Positions 36,138 to 44,846 of a stretch of DNA of 64,000 nt are shown piece after piece. Source of the DNA: Cytobacillus purgationiresistens (lineage in GTDB: Bacteria; Bacillota; Bacilli; Bacillales; Cytobacillaceae); the NCBI RefSeq assembly GCF_030813235.1, contig NZ_JAUSUB010000024.1, positions 1 to 64,000 on the forward strand. Direction: 5' to 3'. A model generated the notes under the pieces. That model was not told the DNA's origin and made no database searches. It worked only from the letters and a program-made list of their open reading frames with translations. The first letter of the stretch is position 1. The number at the start of each line of letters is the position of its first letter. The position numbers and the translations under genes were made by a program.

Positions 36138-36266
36138 CTAAAATAAATGTAAGATGTAAATAAAAAGGCGCCCCACTTTGGAAGCACCTTTATGCATCTG
36201 CATAAGCTGATAAAAAGCCTCATCATCTCCTTTTTTAGCTTTTTTAATGAGATTGAGTAAATCCAA
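36138..36266 (-). pseudogene. Truncated sigma-70/ECF factor N-terminus (42 codons)
   Basis: A TTG start at 36266 sits 5 nt after GGGGGAG and encodes LLNLIKKAKKGDDEAFYQLM followed by QMHKGASK, which reads as the first helix of an ECF sigma factor region 2. The similarity stops after about 26 codons; then comes a hairpin (AAAGGTGC ... GCGCCTTT, T tail) and a stop at 36138. The hairpin probably works as a terminator on the minus strand. I read it as a deletion remnant; a genuine tiny protein or leader peptide before kynU is possible but less likely. Confidence 0.5.
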
Positions 36267-36517
36267 GGAGACTCCCCCTCTTTCATTTTTCTATATATTA
36301 GACCTAGCTTGTGTAGAAAAAATCTTTTTTTATAATCCGTTTATTTTATTGATAATAATCCGATATTATAGATTAATAATATCCTTATTTTTCCTCACAA
36401 ACTAAATTAAATCAAAAAACCATTTAATGAATGATCTTTTTATTCCTATTATCATTTCACTTTCCACCTGCTATTTTGCTATAATAATAGTAGAATGATA
36501 TAGGGGGAAAATAGAAT

Positions 36518-36967
36518 ATGAAAAAGATTTTAGCAGCAATGCTGATGGCAACACTTGTTTTTTCACCATTAGGAAATGTGGTTTTCCAAGACCAAACAAC
36601 TACTGTTGAAGCAAAGGGTTATAAGTCAGGTAAAAAAGGGATTAATTTGAATAAAAGCACCAATTCAAATAACCAAAACAATGTCCAAAAAAACCAAAAC
36701 ACACAAAATAATAAAGCTAATAATACCCAGCAAGCGAATAATAAAGGCGGGTTTATGTCAGGCGGGTTAATGAAAGGCTTAATGCTTGGAGGACTTGCTG
36801 GACTATTATTCGGAGGCTTATTCGCCAATATGGGGATGCTTGGTTCAATCCTTGGATTAATGATAAACGTTTTAGCGATTGTTTTCTTATTCATGATTAT
36901 CCGTAAAGTATTTACGATGTTAAAGGATAAGAAGAAAAAAGAGGAAACGAACCCATGGAGAAATTAA
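36518..36967 (+). CDS. Exported Asn/Gln-rich, glycine-rich membrane protein
   Basis: A 149-residue protein: signal peptide or anchor (about 1-30), a low-complexity Asn/Gln/Lys linker (about 45-75), then a Gly/Met-rich double-hydrophobic segment (GGLMKGLMLGGLAGLLFGGL and a second helix to about 132) and a basic tail. Closely similar proteins occur across Bacillus and are sometimes labelled Tim44-like; function unknown. ATG after a weak GGGGG site. It overlaps the DUF2653 gene by 13 nt, forming a two-gene operon. Confidence 0.75.
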   Translation: MKKILAAMLMATLVFSPLGNVVFQDQTTTVEAKGYKSGKKGINLNKSTNSNNQNNVQKNQNTQNNKANNTQQANNKGGFMSGGLMKGLMLGGLAGLLFGGLFANMGMLGSILGLMINVLAIVFLFMIIRKVFTMLKDKKKKEETNPWRN

Positions 36968-37242
36968 TTATTCCAGAACAGGATATTATTAATGCATTAT
37001 GCATTTCTACTTCACGCAAAAAACAAGTGAAGCTTGAAGAAGTAGAAATAGAACTTATGTATGATGATGAATATGGTTTCTCTGCTGAAGCACATGTACA
37101 TGGACGTCAACAAATCTTGATTATGGCTAACATCATTGAAGCAATTAGATTATGGCTAGAGGAATTCCTAAATCGTGACCCATATGCCGGCATCGAGCTT
37201 GTACTTGATGATGAACAAGGAATTATTGCTGTCGTGCAATAA
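36955..37242 (+). CDS. DUF2653 (YxcD) family protein
   Basis: A 95-residue acidic cytoplasmic protein: EVEIELMYDDEYGFSAEAHV followed by EAIRLWLEEFLNRDPYAGIEL is the YxcD/DUF2653 pattern. Function unknown; it is consistently found after a small membrane protein in Bacillus. Overlaps the preceding gene. Confidence 0.8.
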   Translation: MEKLIIPEQDIINALCISTSRKKQVKLEEVEIELMYDDEYGFSAEAHVHGRQQILIMANIIEAIRLWLEEFLNRDPYAGIELVLDDEQGIIAVVQ

Positions 37243-37262
37243 TTATCTAAATATTATCTTCC

Positions 37263-37297
37263 GGGCCTCTCTACAAAATATAGTAGGAGGCTCTTTT
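37263..37297 (+). terminator. Terminator of the DUF2653 operon
   Basis: GGGCCTC (37263-37269) pairs with GAGGCTC (37287-37293) including one G-T pair, followed by TTTTG. Confidence 0.8.
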
Positions 37298-37342
37298 GTT
37301 TCCAGTAATTAAAGTATTGCTGGATTAATTAGATGGAAATAT

Positions 37343-37844
37343 TTAATAGTGAATATCGTATGTAGATTTAATTACACCGTTAGAGTATTGCTTAGAGTCC
37401 ACTAATCCTAGATTAAGGCTAGGTTTCCTGCTACCGAATAGAGAGATACCTTCTCCGACTAGAATGGGATTAACCTTCAGAACTAGCTGATCAATGAGTT
37501 TATTTTCAAGCAACGAACCTGCTAATTCTCCGCCGCCACATAGCCAAATTTTACCTTCCTCTTGCTTTTTGAGATCCTCAATAAACCCTAAAGTATCTTC
37601 TTGAATGAGTACTACTTCATCGTTCGATACAAATTGCATGGAATTTGAAAAGATATAATGTTTTATTCCTTTATAGCCAGGTTCACCTGGCTTCGCACCC
37701 AACTTAAATCCAAACTCATAAAAATTCTGGTACATGTTCACCCTCAAATAAAAACAGAGAGTTTTGAATATCTCCATCCATCATCCCTTGATCTGCAATA
37801 AAGTTGTCTAATGAAACCGCAACATGGTAAATCAATTTCGCCAT
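37343..37844 (-). pseudogene. Dihydrofolate-reductase-family protein, frameshifted by an internal deletion
   Basis: The true start is ATG at 37844 behind GGTGGGAG, reading AKLIYHVAVSLDNFIADQG and on to EHVPEF, then a stop. The next frame resumes at YEFGFKLGAKPGEPGYKG and runs to 37343, with the RibD-C/DHFR-like core IWLCGGGELAGSLLENKLID. Between the two, the family segment expected here (a 15-20-residue stretch around a D-AVLMGR-TYE motif) is missing, so a deletion of about 50-60 bp appears to have shifted the frame. The downstream frame alone has no proper N-terminus. Such proteins reduce pteridines or act as resistance reductases; this copy should be inactive. Confidence 0.8.
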
Positions 37845-37963
37845 CCTAGCTCCCACCTTATATATGATTTTTGATTGTATTCTCTAGAAACTTGGCAATC
37901 TCCTTTAATTGTTATTCCTAAAATGATAAGTTTTTCTGCTATCACTACACTTGTCCGTTTTAT

Positions 37964-37994
37964 TTATAAAAAAGCTGATGAAATACAGCAGCTT
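37964..37994 (-). terminator. Second hairpin terminator downstream of phoU
   Basis: AAGCTG (37972-37977) pairs with CAGCTT (37989-37994); on the minus strand a T run follows. It backs up the hairpin at 38029-38053. Confidence 0.55.
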
Positions 37995-38028
37995 AATTAA
38001 TTGGTTACCGGGTCTTATTAACAGTATG

Positions 38029-38053
38029 AAAAAAAAGAGTATCAAATTGATAC
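38029..38053 (-). terminator. Terminator of the pst-phoU operon
   Basis: GTATCA/TGATAC hairpin (38039-38053) with a 3-nt centre, followed on the minus strand by TCTTTTTTTT. It lies 80 bp after phoU. Confidence 0.7.
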
Positions 38054-38133
38054 CCCTGGTAGTGTGATTATTTATTTTTTTATTTTACAAAACCGGCCTG
38101 TACTTGACCGAACACATACTGTAACATTTAGGA

Positions 38134-38793
38134 TTAATGATTCAAATCATATTTGCGGCCTTTGATTAAATAGGCTGCACTTTCGGCGATATTGGTTATA
38201 TGATCTGCTGTTCGTTCCAAATAACGATTGACGAATAATAATTGTGCTAATTGGTTTGTTTCTTCTGGGTGTTCACGTAAGTAGCCAGTGATACTTTTGT
38301 AGGTCTCATCATAATAGTTGTCAACTAGATCATCCAAATCGCCGACTTCTTTAGCAAGCATGATATTTTCTTCAAAGAATGATTTCACTGCTTTATGGAA
38401 CATATCAATCGATACATCTTTCATTTGCTCAAGTTTGGTTAGATCCAGCAACGTATTGGCAACCCCTATTTTTATCGTTGCTTTTGCAATGTTTACTCCA
38501 AAATCAGCGATACGTTCAATATCCGAAGAAATTTTTAAAGCGCCAATCATAATGCGTAAATCTCTTGCAACTGGCTGCTCTTTAGCCATTAGCCAAATTG
38601 CAAATTGATTGATTTCTGTTTCAATAATGTCAATTGCTGTATCTTCCTCAATCACTTTTAAAGCCAGTTCGACATCTTGAGTTTTTAAAGCTGTAAATGC
38701 TTTTTCTAAGGAAGAAACAGTTAGCTCACCCATTTCCACCATTTTATCTTGCAATTCTTGCAAATTATTCTCAAAGTTTTCACGAACCACCAT
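38134..38793 (-). CDS. phoU: Phosphate-signalling regulator PhoU
   Basis: Cytoplasmic all-helical protein, about 219 residues, made of two three-helix bundles (about 1-105 and 110-219). The metal-cluster motifs EDTAIDIIETEI and ERIADFGVNIAKA in the first half, with ERTADHITNIAESA in the second, are typical. It modulates the Pst transporter and phosphate sensing. ATG at 38793 is 8 nt after GAGAGG; the in-frame GTG at 38802 lies too close. Last gene of the pst operon. Confidence 0.94.
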   Translation of the reverse strand: MVVRENFENNLQELQDKMVEMGELTVSSLEKAFTALKTQDVELALKVIEEDTAIDIIETEINQFAIWLMAKEQPVARDLRIMIGALKISSDIERIADFGVNIAKATIKIGVANTLLDLTKLEQMKDVSIDMFHKAVKSFFEENIMLAKEVGDLDDLVDNYYDETYKSITGYLREHPEETNQLAQLLFVNRYLERTADHITNIAESAAYLIKGRKYDLNH

Positions 38794-38811
38794 TTTTATC
38801 ACCTCTCCCGT

Positions 38812-39639
38812 TTAACCGAATCGGCCAGTTACGTAATCTTCCGTTCTTTGATCCTTTGGCATGGAAAAGATGTTGCTTGTTTCATCATATTCAATTACTT
38901 CACCATTTAAGAAAAAAGCAGTTTTGTCAGATATGCGTGCTGCTTGTTGCATATTATGGGTAACGATAACAATCGTATAATCTTTTTTCATGTTTGCAAT
39001 CAATTCTTCTACCTTTAATGTCGATATTGGGTCCAAAGCCGAAGTTGGTTCATCCATTAAAATCACAGCTGGCTTCATAGCAATTGCACGTGCAATACAC
39101 ACGCGTTGCTGCTGACCGCCGGATAATCCAAGTGCGGAGGTTTTAAGACGGTCTTTCACTTCGTCCCAAATTGCAGCGCCGCGCAAACTTTCTTCCACAA
39201 TTTTATTTAATTCTTTCTTATTTTTGATTCCTTGCATGCGAGGACCGTATGCCACATTATCAAAAATACTCATTGGGAATAAATTCGGCTTTTGAAAAAC
39301 CATTCCAACCTTAGTCCGTAGTTTTATCACATCACTCGATTGATATATATTTTCATTATCTATTTCAATTTCTCCGCTAATCTTCACACCATCGATCAAA
39401 TCATTCATGCGATTTAACGTTCTTAAGAAAGTTGATTTACCACAGCCAGAGGGTCCAATTAAGGCTGTTACTTCTTTTTCCTGTATATCTAAAGATACTC
39501 TGTAAAGTGCCTGTTTTTCTCCATAGAACAAATCAAGATCGTTTACGCTAATCTTCGCTTTATCCGCTGATTGATCATTCATTTGTGACAATTTTCCTTT
39601 CCTTACTTCTTTATTACTCCCCATCACTGTTGTATTCAT
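38812..39639 (-). CDS. pstB: Phosphate ABC transporter ATPase PstB
   Basis: ATPase of the Pst high-affinity phosphate importer, 275 residues. Walker [10 protein letters not shown], the PstB-specific [23 protein letters not shown], signature [16 protein letters not shown] and Walker [14 protein letters not shown] are all present. The N-terminal 25 residues are a charged extension. ATG at 39639 follows GAGGTG. It is 14 bp after pstA. Confidence 0.96.
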   Translation of the reverse strand: MNTTVMGSNKEVRKGKLSQMNDQSADKAKISVNDLDLFYGEKQALYRVSLDIQEKEVTALIGPSGCGKSTFLRTLNRMNDLIDGVKISGEIEIDNENIYQSSDVIKLRTKVGMVFQKPNLFPMSIFDNVAYGPRMQGIKNKKELNKIVEESLRGAAIWDEVKDRLKTSALGLSGGQQQRVCIARAIAMKPAVILMDEPTSALDPISTLKVEELIANMKKDYTIVIVTHNMQQAARISDKTAFFLNGEVIEYDETSNIFSMPKDQRTEDYVTGRFG

Positions 39640-39653
39640 TCATTACACCTCAT

Positions 39654-40478
39654 TTAGTAGTCAGCCTTATTCAACTTTTTAGATATAAAGGTCGCTGAAA
39701 GGTTCAGAACCAGGATGATAACAATTAATACGATTCCAACTGCAGCTGCAAGTTCAATGTCACCGGACTCCTGTGTAACCAAATAAGAATGAACTGTTAA
39801 TGTTCTTGCCGATGAGAAGATACTATCTGGCATTGCTGCTACCGTTCCAGCTGTTAAAAAAATCGCCGCCGATTCACCAACAATTCTTCCCATTGATAGA
39901 ATGATTCCTGATAGAATTCCTGGCATCGCACTTGGTAAAATCACTTTATATAAAGTTTGCAGCTTAGTAGTTCCCAAAGCAAGGGATCCTTCACGATAGG
40001 CAGGAGGGACTGTTTTTAATGCTTCTTCTGTTGTTCGAATGATTACAGGCAATACGATAATGGTTAATGTTAATGAAGCAGCAATGATAGACATTCCTAA
40101 TTTCAAGGTTGTCACGAAGAATACAGCTCCAAATAATCCATATATAATAGATGGAATTCCTGTTAAACTCTCCGTAGCAAATCTGATCATTCTTACCAAT
40201 CGCCCTTGTTTTGCGTACTCTTGCAAGTACACTGCCGACAAAATCCCGATTGGCGTTGCTATTAACAAGGAAATCACGATGGTATAAATAGTAGTTACAA
40301 TCATCGGCCAAATACCGCCATGGCCTACTGGTGAGTAATCTCCAAAAATAAAGTCGAAGTTAATTAATCTGAATCCCTTGTAAAATATATATCCAACAAT
40401 AATAACGAGAACGGCAACTGTTAAGAAAGCAGAAAACCAAAGAAGTCCACGTAACAAATTATCTTTAAACCTTCTCAA
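39654..40478 (-). CDS. pstA: Phosphate ABC transporter permease PstA
   Basis: Six-helix permease, about 274 residues. Family markers are VYLQEYAKQGRLVRMIRFATESLTGIPSI (shown in pieces: EYAKQGRLVRMIRF, ESLTGIPSIIYGLFG) and the coupling loop EALKTVPPAYREGSLALG. I choose TTG at 40478, 7 nt after AAGGGTGGG and just past the pstC stop; the TTG at 40502 would overlap pstC and has no site. Confidence 0.93.
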   Translation of the reverse strand: MRRFKDNLLRGLLWFSAFLTVAVLVIIVGYIFYKGFRLINFDFIFGDYSPVGHGGIWPMIVTTIYTIVISLLIATPIGILSAVYLQEYAKQGRLVRMIRFATESLTGIPSIIYGLFGAVFFVTTLKLGMSIIAASLTLTIIVLPVIIRTTEEALKTVPPAYREGSLALGTTKLQTLYKVILPSAMPGILSGIILSMGRIVGESAAIFLTAGTVAAMPDSIFSSARTLTVHSYLVTQESGDIELAAAVGIVLIVIILVLNLSATFISKKLNKADY

Positions 40479-40479
40479 C

Positions 40480-41394
40480 TTATTTCCCACCCTTCGATCC
40501 AATTTTCGCTAATACAAAATTCAACAATAAGATAAAGGAGAATAGTACAATACCGGTTGCAAACAGCATTTCTTGATGCGTTCCGAATGCATATCCCATT
40601 TCTAAAGCAATATTTGTTGTTAATGGACGAACACTGTCTGTTAAGCTTGTAGGTAAAATCAGGCTGTTTCCAGCAACTAATATGACTGCCATTGTTTCTC
40701 CGATTGCTCGACCCAACCCTAGAACAATCGCTGCCATAATGCCTGATTTTGCTGCAGGTACAACTACTTTAAAGATGGTTCCGATTTGAGAAGCACCTAA
40801 TGCCAATGATCCTTCACGATACGTTTTTGGAACTGCACGGATAGCTGTTTCAGCTACCGTAACAATGGTTGGTAGCATCATAATGGCCAGAACAATAATG
40901 ACAGCTAATAAACTCTGACCTTTTGCTAAACCTAAATTATTTTGCAGAAAAGGGACAATTATCGCAAGTCCGAATACACCATATAAAACAGAAGGGATAC
41001 CTGCCAACAATTGCACGGCTGGTGAAATGAGTTTAGCAATCGTTTTTGGTGCAATTTCCGCTAAGAAAATAGCTGTAAATAAACCGATTGGCACGCCAAT
41101 GATTAACGCCCCAAACGTGGCAAAGATCGATGCCACAATCATTGGGAAAATACCAAATTTACCTTCACTTGGTACCCAATCCATTCCAAAAATGAAATCA
41201 ATAAAGCTATAACCCTCGGCTATAAATGGATGTGCGCCTTTATAAAATACAAATCCAATGATTAACAATAAGCTAATGACTGAAAGAAGCGCACAAAATA
41301 GAAATAGTCTTGCTGAAAACTTTTCCAATATATATTTTCGTTTATTTGATTTCCCAATATCTACGATTTGTTTTTCACTCAATGGGCTTGGCAT
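40480..41394 (-). CDS. pstC: Phosphate ABC transporter permease PstC
   Basis: Six-helix partner of PstA, about 304 residues. The segment LLAGIPSVLYGVFGLA and the coupling loop AIRAVPKTYREGSLALGASQ identify it. ATG at 41394 is 8 nt after TTGGAGG; a TTG at 41409 lies inside the ribosome site. The N-terminal 25 residues are hydrophilic. Confidence 0.94.
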   Translation of the reverse strand: MPSPLSEKQIVDIGKSNKRKYILEKFSARLFLFCALLSVISLLLIIGFVFYKGAHPFIAEGYSFIDFIFGMDWVPSEGKFGIFPMIVASIFATFGALIIGVPIGLFTAIFLAEIAPKTIAKLISPAVQLLAGIPSVLYGVFGLAIIVPFLQNNLGLAKGQSLLAVIIVLAIMMLPTIVTVAETAIRAVPKTYREGSLALGASQIGTIFKVVVPAAKSGIMAAIVLGLGRAIGETMAVILVAGNSLILPTSLTDSVRPLTTNIALEMGYAFGTHQEMLFATGIVLFSFILLLNFVLAKIGSKGGK

Positions 41395-41463
41395 GTTGCA
41401 TACCTCCAAGATCGCTTTTACATTTGTTGTTCATGATTAACGCTTCAGATATTACATCAATAA

Positions 41464-42306
41464 TTAATTAACTGGTATAGCTCCTGCCTCTGATACAATA
41501 GCTTGTCCGTCTGGACTTAAAATATAATCAATGAATTGCTGTCCTGCTTGTGAAAGATTCTCTTCTTTGTGAACAAACAAGAATGGTCGTGATAGACTAT
41601 ATTTCTGCTGCAGAACATTTTCTGCTGTAGCTTCCACTCCGTTAATCTTTAAAGTTGAAATCGTATCATCAATATATTCAAAGGAGATAAAGCCTACTGC
41701 ATGCTTATTGGTAGCAACAGTAGTTTTAATATTTCCGTTTCCGCTTGCAACAATAGAGTTTCTAATTAACTCACCTGATGTATAGCCCACAATTTCTTGG
41801 AATGCATCTCGTGAACCTGATCCATCCTCCCGGGATACAACGACAATTTCCATGTCATCTCCCCCGAGTTGTTTCCAGTTCGTAACCTCTCCAGTAAAAA
41901 TTTGTTTCACTTGCTCCATCGTCAAGTCTTTCACATTATTAGTCGGATGAGTGACCACTACAATTCCATCATAAGCAACGATGGTCTCATTCAATCCAAC
42001 CTTTTCTTCTTCTTTCAAGTCACGTGATGACATGCCGATCTCTGACACACCGCTTGTAGCATTTGTTATACCGGCAGAAGAACCAATTTGATTGACTTCT
42101 ATGTTAACATTCTCATTTTTTTCTTTATATTTGTCTGCTATTTTTTCAGCTAAAGGTCCAACTGATGTGGATCCCGAAATCGATATCGTACCACCGCTGC
42201 CGTTTGAAGAATCTTTTCCATTCTCATTATTATTCCCACATGCAGTTAAAACGGCAGCTAATGATAGCACCAATAATCCTATCGTTGTTTTTCTAAAAAA
42301 CCCCAT
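41464..42306 (-). CDS. pstS: Phosphate-binding lipoprotein PstS
   Basis: Extracellular phosphate receptor, 280 residues. The start ATG at 42306 lies 7 nt after TTGGAGG and gives a lipoprotein signal ending VLTACGN. Phosphate contacts are visible in ISISGSTSVGPLAE, IGMSSRDLKEEE and SREDGSGSRDAF. First gene of pstSCAB-phoU, controlled by the PhoP box upstream. Confidence 0.95.
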   Translation of the reverse strand: MGFFRKTTIGLLVLSLAAVLTACGNNNENGKDSSNGSGGTISISGSTSVGPLAEKIADKYKEKNENVNIEVNQIGSSAGITNATSGVSEIGMSSRDLKEEEKVGLNETIVAYDGIVVVTHPTNNVKDLTMEQVKQIFTGEVTNWKQLGGDDMEIVVVSREDGSGSRDAFQEIVGYTSGELIRNSIVASGNGNIKTTVATNKHAVGFISFEYIDDTISTLKINGVEATAENVLQQKYSLSRPFLFVHKEENLSQAGQQFIDYILSPDGQAIVSEAGAIPVN

Positions 42307-42359
42307 ATTTAAACCTCCAAGATAATCTATTGGCAACCTCTCTTTTTCTTATTCTGTCT

Positions 42360-42420
42360 AATATAAAGAATAAACATGCTTAGTAAAGACTCTATTAATG
42401 TTTCGTAAAGAATTTGTAAA
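42360..42420 (-). promoter_or_regulatory. PhoP box and promoter of the pst operon
   Basis: Reading the minus strand, four TT-A-A-type hexamers occur at exact 11-bp spacing: TTTACA (42420-42415), TTTACG (42409-42404), TTAATA (42398-42393), TTTACT (42387-42382). This is the PhoP-P direct-repeat box of Bacillus (TTAACA-like, 5-bp gaps). A -10-like TATATT follows at 42365-42360. It predicts induction by phosphate starvation through PhoPR. Confidence 0.9.
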
Positions 42421-42473
42421 TTTGATGAATAGTGCGTAAAAAAATGGTATTAATGTAAATTACTTCCTATTTA

Positions 42474-42533
42474 AAGAAAGCAAAAAATGCCAGATTCTTG
42501 CTATGCTTAGAATCTGGCATTTTTTGCTTTCTT
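42474..42533. terminator. Very strong bidirectional hairpin
   Basis: Perfect 25-bp stem: arms at 42474-42498 and 42509-42533 (core AAAAAATGCCAGATTCT and complement) with a 10-nt loop. It lies between the 51-bp repeat array and the pst promoter and insulates pst from minus-strand readthrough. Its 3' arm carries AGAATCTGG, which is also in most array units. Confidence 0.93.
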
Positions 42534-43856
42534 AATTTTGAAATCACGATTGTATGTGAGCTCTGCTTTTCTATGCATAAAAAAACGTATTTTCCCCCTA
42601 CTTGCTGTTCTATGCTAAAACATCAGTTTGAAGACTTTTTATTTGTATCTCGGCTTTTCTTATCTCAAATAGGTGATTTTCGCTTTTTCAGATTAGATTC
42701 TGGACTATTCTCATCTCAAATAGGTGATTTTCGCTTTTTTAGATGAGAATCTGGATTTTTCTCATCTCAAATAGATGATTTCCGCTTTTTAAGATTAGAA
42801 TCTGGGCTTTTCTCATCTCAAATGCATGATCTCTGCTTTTTTAGATGAGAATCTGGATTTTTCTCATCTCAAATAGATGATTTCCGCTTTTTTAGATCAG
42901 AATCTGGGCTTTTCTCATCTCAAATAGATGATTTCCGCTTTTTTAGATGAGAATCTGGATTTTTCTCATCTCAAATAGATGATTTCCGTTTTTTCAGATT
43001 AGAATCTGGGCTTTTCTCATCTCAAATGCATGATTTCTGCTTTTTTAGATTCTCATCTCAAATAGATGATTTCCGCTTTTTCAGATTAGAATCTGGGCTT
43101 TTCTCATCTCAAATAGATGATTTTCGCTTTTTTAGATGAGAATCTGGATTTTTCTCATCTAAAATAGGTGATTTTCGCTTTTTTTAGATGAGAATCTGGG
43201 CTTTTCTCATCTCAAATGCATGATTTCTGCTTTTTTAGATGAGAATCTGGATTTTTCTCATCTCAAATAGATGATTTCCGCTTTTTTAGATTAGAATCTG
43301 GGCTTTTCTCATCTCAAATAGATGATTTCCGCTTTTTTAGATTAGAATCTGGATTTTTCTCATCTCAAATAGATGATTTCCGCTTTTTCAGATTAGAATC
43401 TGGGCTTTTCTCATCTCAAATGCATGATCTCTGCTTTTTTAGATGAGAATCTGGATTTTTCTCATCTCAAATAGATGATTTCCGCTTTTTTAGATCAGAA
43501 TCTGGGCTTTTCTCATCTCAAATAGATGATTTCCGCTTTTTTAGATCAGAATCTGGATTTTTCTCATCTCAAATAGATGATTTCCGCTTTTTCAGATTTG
43601 AATCTGGGCTTTTCTCATCTCAAATAGGTGATTTTCGCTTTTTTAGATTAGAATCTGGGCTTTTCTCATCTCAAATGCATGATCTCTGCTTTTTAAGATG
43701 AGAATCTGGATTTTTCTCATCTCAAATAGATGATTTCCGCTTTTTTAGATCAGAATCTGGGCTTTTCTCATCTCAAATGCATGATTTCTGCTTTTAAATG
43801 CAAGGATCATCAATTTCTTTGTTTTATCGGTTTTTAAAAATAGTGTACATCATTAA
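42534..43856. repeat. 51-bp tandem repeat array, 23 copies, with dimeric alternation
   Basis: The anchor TCTCATCTCAAAT (or a one-base variant) starts at 42658 and recurs at 42709, 42760, 42811, 42862, 42913, 42964, 43015, 43051, 43102, 43153, 43205 and then about every 51 bp to 43766. One unit lacks 15 bp (43015 to 43051) and one has an extra T. Units alternate between CTGGATTTTT and CTGGGCTTTT forms over most of the array, giving a 102-bp higher-order period. Within units AGATGAGAA can pair with TTCTCATCT. Bases 42534-42657 contain degenerate copies. No protein is encoded. Confidence 0.95.
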
Positions 43857-44378
43857 TTAATTCAGATACTCTTCTCTTAACACAGCATAATAATATTCAT
43901 CCCACCAGATATCCCCATGAGGTATGCACTTTTTAAAATAGCCTTCTCTCCTCATGCCTATTTTCTCCATAACTCGATAAGATGGTATATTTTCTGGCTG
44001 GCAGGTTGCAACAATTCTATGCAATTTTAATACATTAAATCCATATTCTAAAAATCCTCTAGCCGCCTCAGTAGCAAGACCTTTATTAATATAGTCGGGA
44101 TTTAATACCCAGCCAATTTCATAAGTATGACTTCCGAAGTATTGAAAAAATTCAATATGGCCAATTAAGCGATTATTTTCTTTAAGGACGATAGCGAATT
44201 TCTCAGCTTTATCGCCTATATTTTCCATCACTATATTGATTGTTTCATCTTCATTTAATACGCCAGTGGACATATACTTCATTACCTCTGGATTAGAGGT
44301 ATACTCATAAATGCTTATCCAATCCTTCTTCTCAATATTCCTAATTAATAGTCTTTCTGTTGTAAAAATTGTGCTCAA
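43857..44378 (-). CDS. GNAT N-acetyltransferase, RimJ/RimL type
   Basis: A 173-residue acetyl-CoA-dependent acetyltransferase. It opens with FTTERLLIRNIEKKDW, has the motif A region DYINKGLATEAARGFLEYGF, and ends with CQPENIPSYRVMEKIGMRREG, standard for the Acetyltransf_3 (RimJ/L-like) group. Substrate (protein N-terminus, drug or metabolite) unknown. It stands alone between the repeat array and decayed genes. Confidence 0.88.
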   Translation of the reverse strand: MSTIFTTERLLIRNIEKKDWISIYEYTSNPEVMKYMSTGVLNEDETINIVMENIGDKAEKFAIVLKENNRLIGHIEFFQYFGSHTYEIGWVLNPDYINKGLATEAARGFLEYGFNVLKLHRIVATCQPENIPSYRVMEKIGMRREGYFKKCIPHGDIWWDEYYYAVLREEYLN

Positions 44379-44444
44379 TTATTAACACCCCTCTATTTTA
44401 TTATTTTTTTTAAAATGAAATTCGTTGGATAATTAATGCGATTA

Positions 44445-44707
44445 TTATTCTAAAATATACGGTAAGATTACTAGCATCAGTGAGAGCAAAGGTGGCTTTT
44501 TCGGAAGTTTATTTCTGCCCTTGCTTATATAATGAAGTTTATTTCTATAATAGACAAAGAATAGTAACAGAATTGCTATTGAACCAAGCCAAGAAAAAGT
44601 AACAGTTGCTTCATTAATGGTATAAAAATTTTCTAAGAGGCCCAACCTATTCCACCAATAAAGGCAAAAACAATCAGGAATCGGATCATTTCCAAGACTA
44701 CTCTCAT
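44445..44707 (-). pseudogene. Frameshifted small membrane protein
   Basis: From ATG at 44707 the frame reads RVVLEMIRFLIVFAFIGGIG then W-A-S and a stop; the other frame continues ENFYTINEATVTFSWLGSIA and VYYRNKL to 44445. Joined, they make one two- or three-helix protein of about 90 residues, so a one-base shift near 44635 has broken it. The function of the parent family is unknown to me. Confidence 0.6.
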
Positions 44708-44846
44708 CACTTCTTACATACACTCCCTAACATTCCTAAAAATTCAAAACTCTATTTCTCTTAAGTTTTTTCATTTGGGATTACTAATCCTTCTAATTAT
44801 GCCAGTGTTATTCCTGTTAAACTATATGATGATGGCTTTTCATATT

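Noticed and set aside
36138..36266. Tryptophan attenuator leader peptide for the kyn operon
   Set aside because: The small frame contains no Trp codons, and the sequence resembles a sigma factor instead.
37343..37777. A complete 144-residue DHFR-like gene starting at 37777
   Set aside because: The real start and N-terminus are in another frame at 37844 with a proper ribosome site, so the gene is frameshifted.
42498..42746. Open reading frame across the start of the 51-bp repeats
   Set aside because: It lies in the terminator and repeat DNA, has no ribosome site, and its sequence is just translated repeat (FRFFRLDSGLFSSQ).
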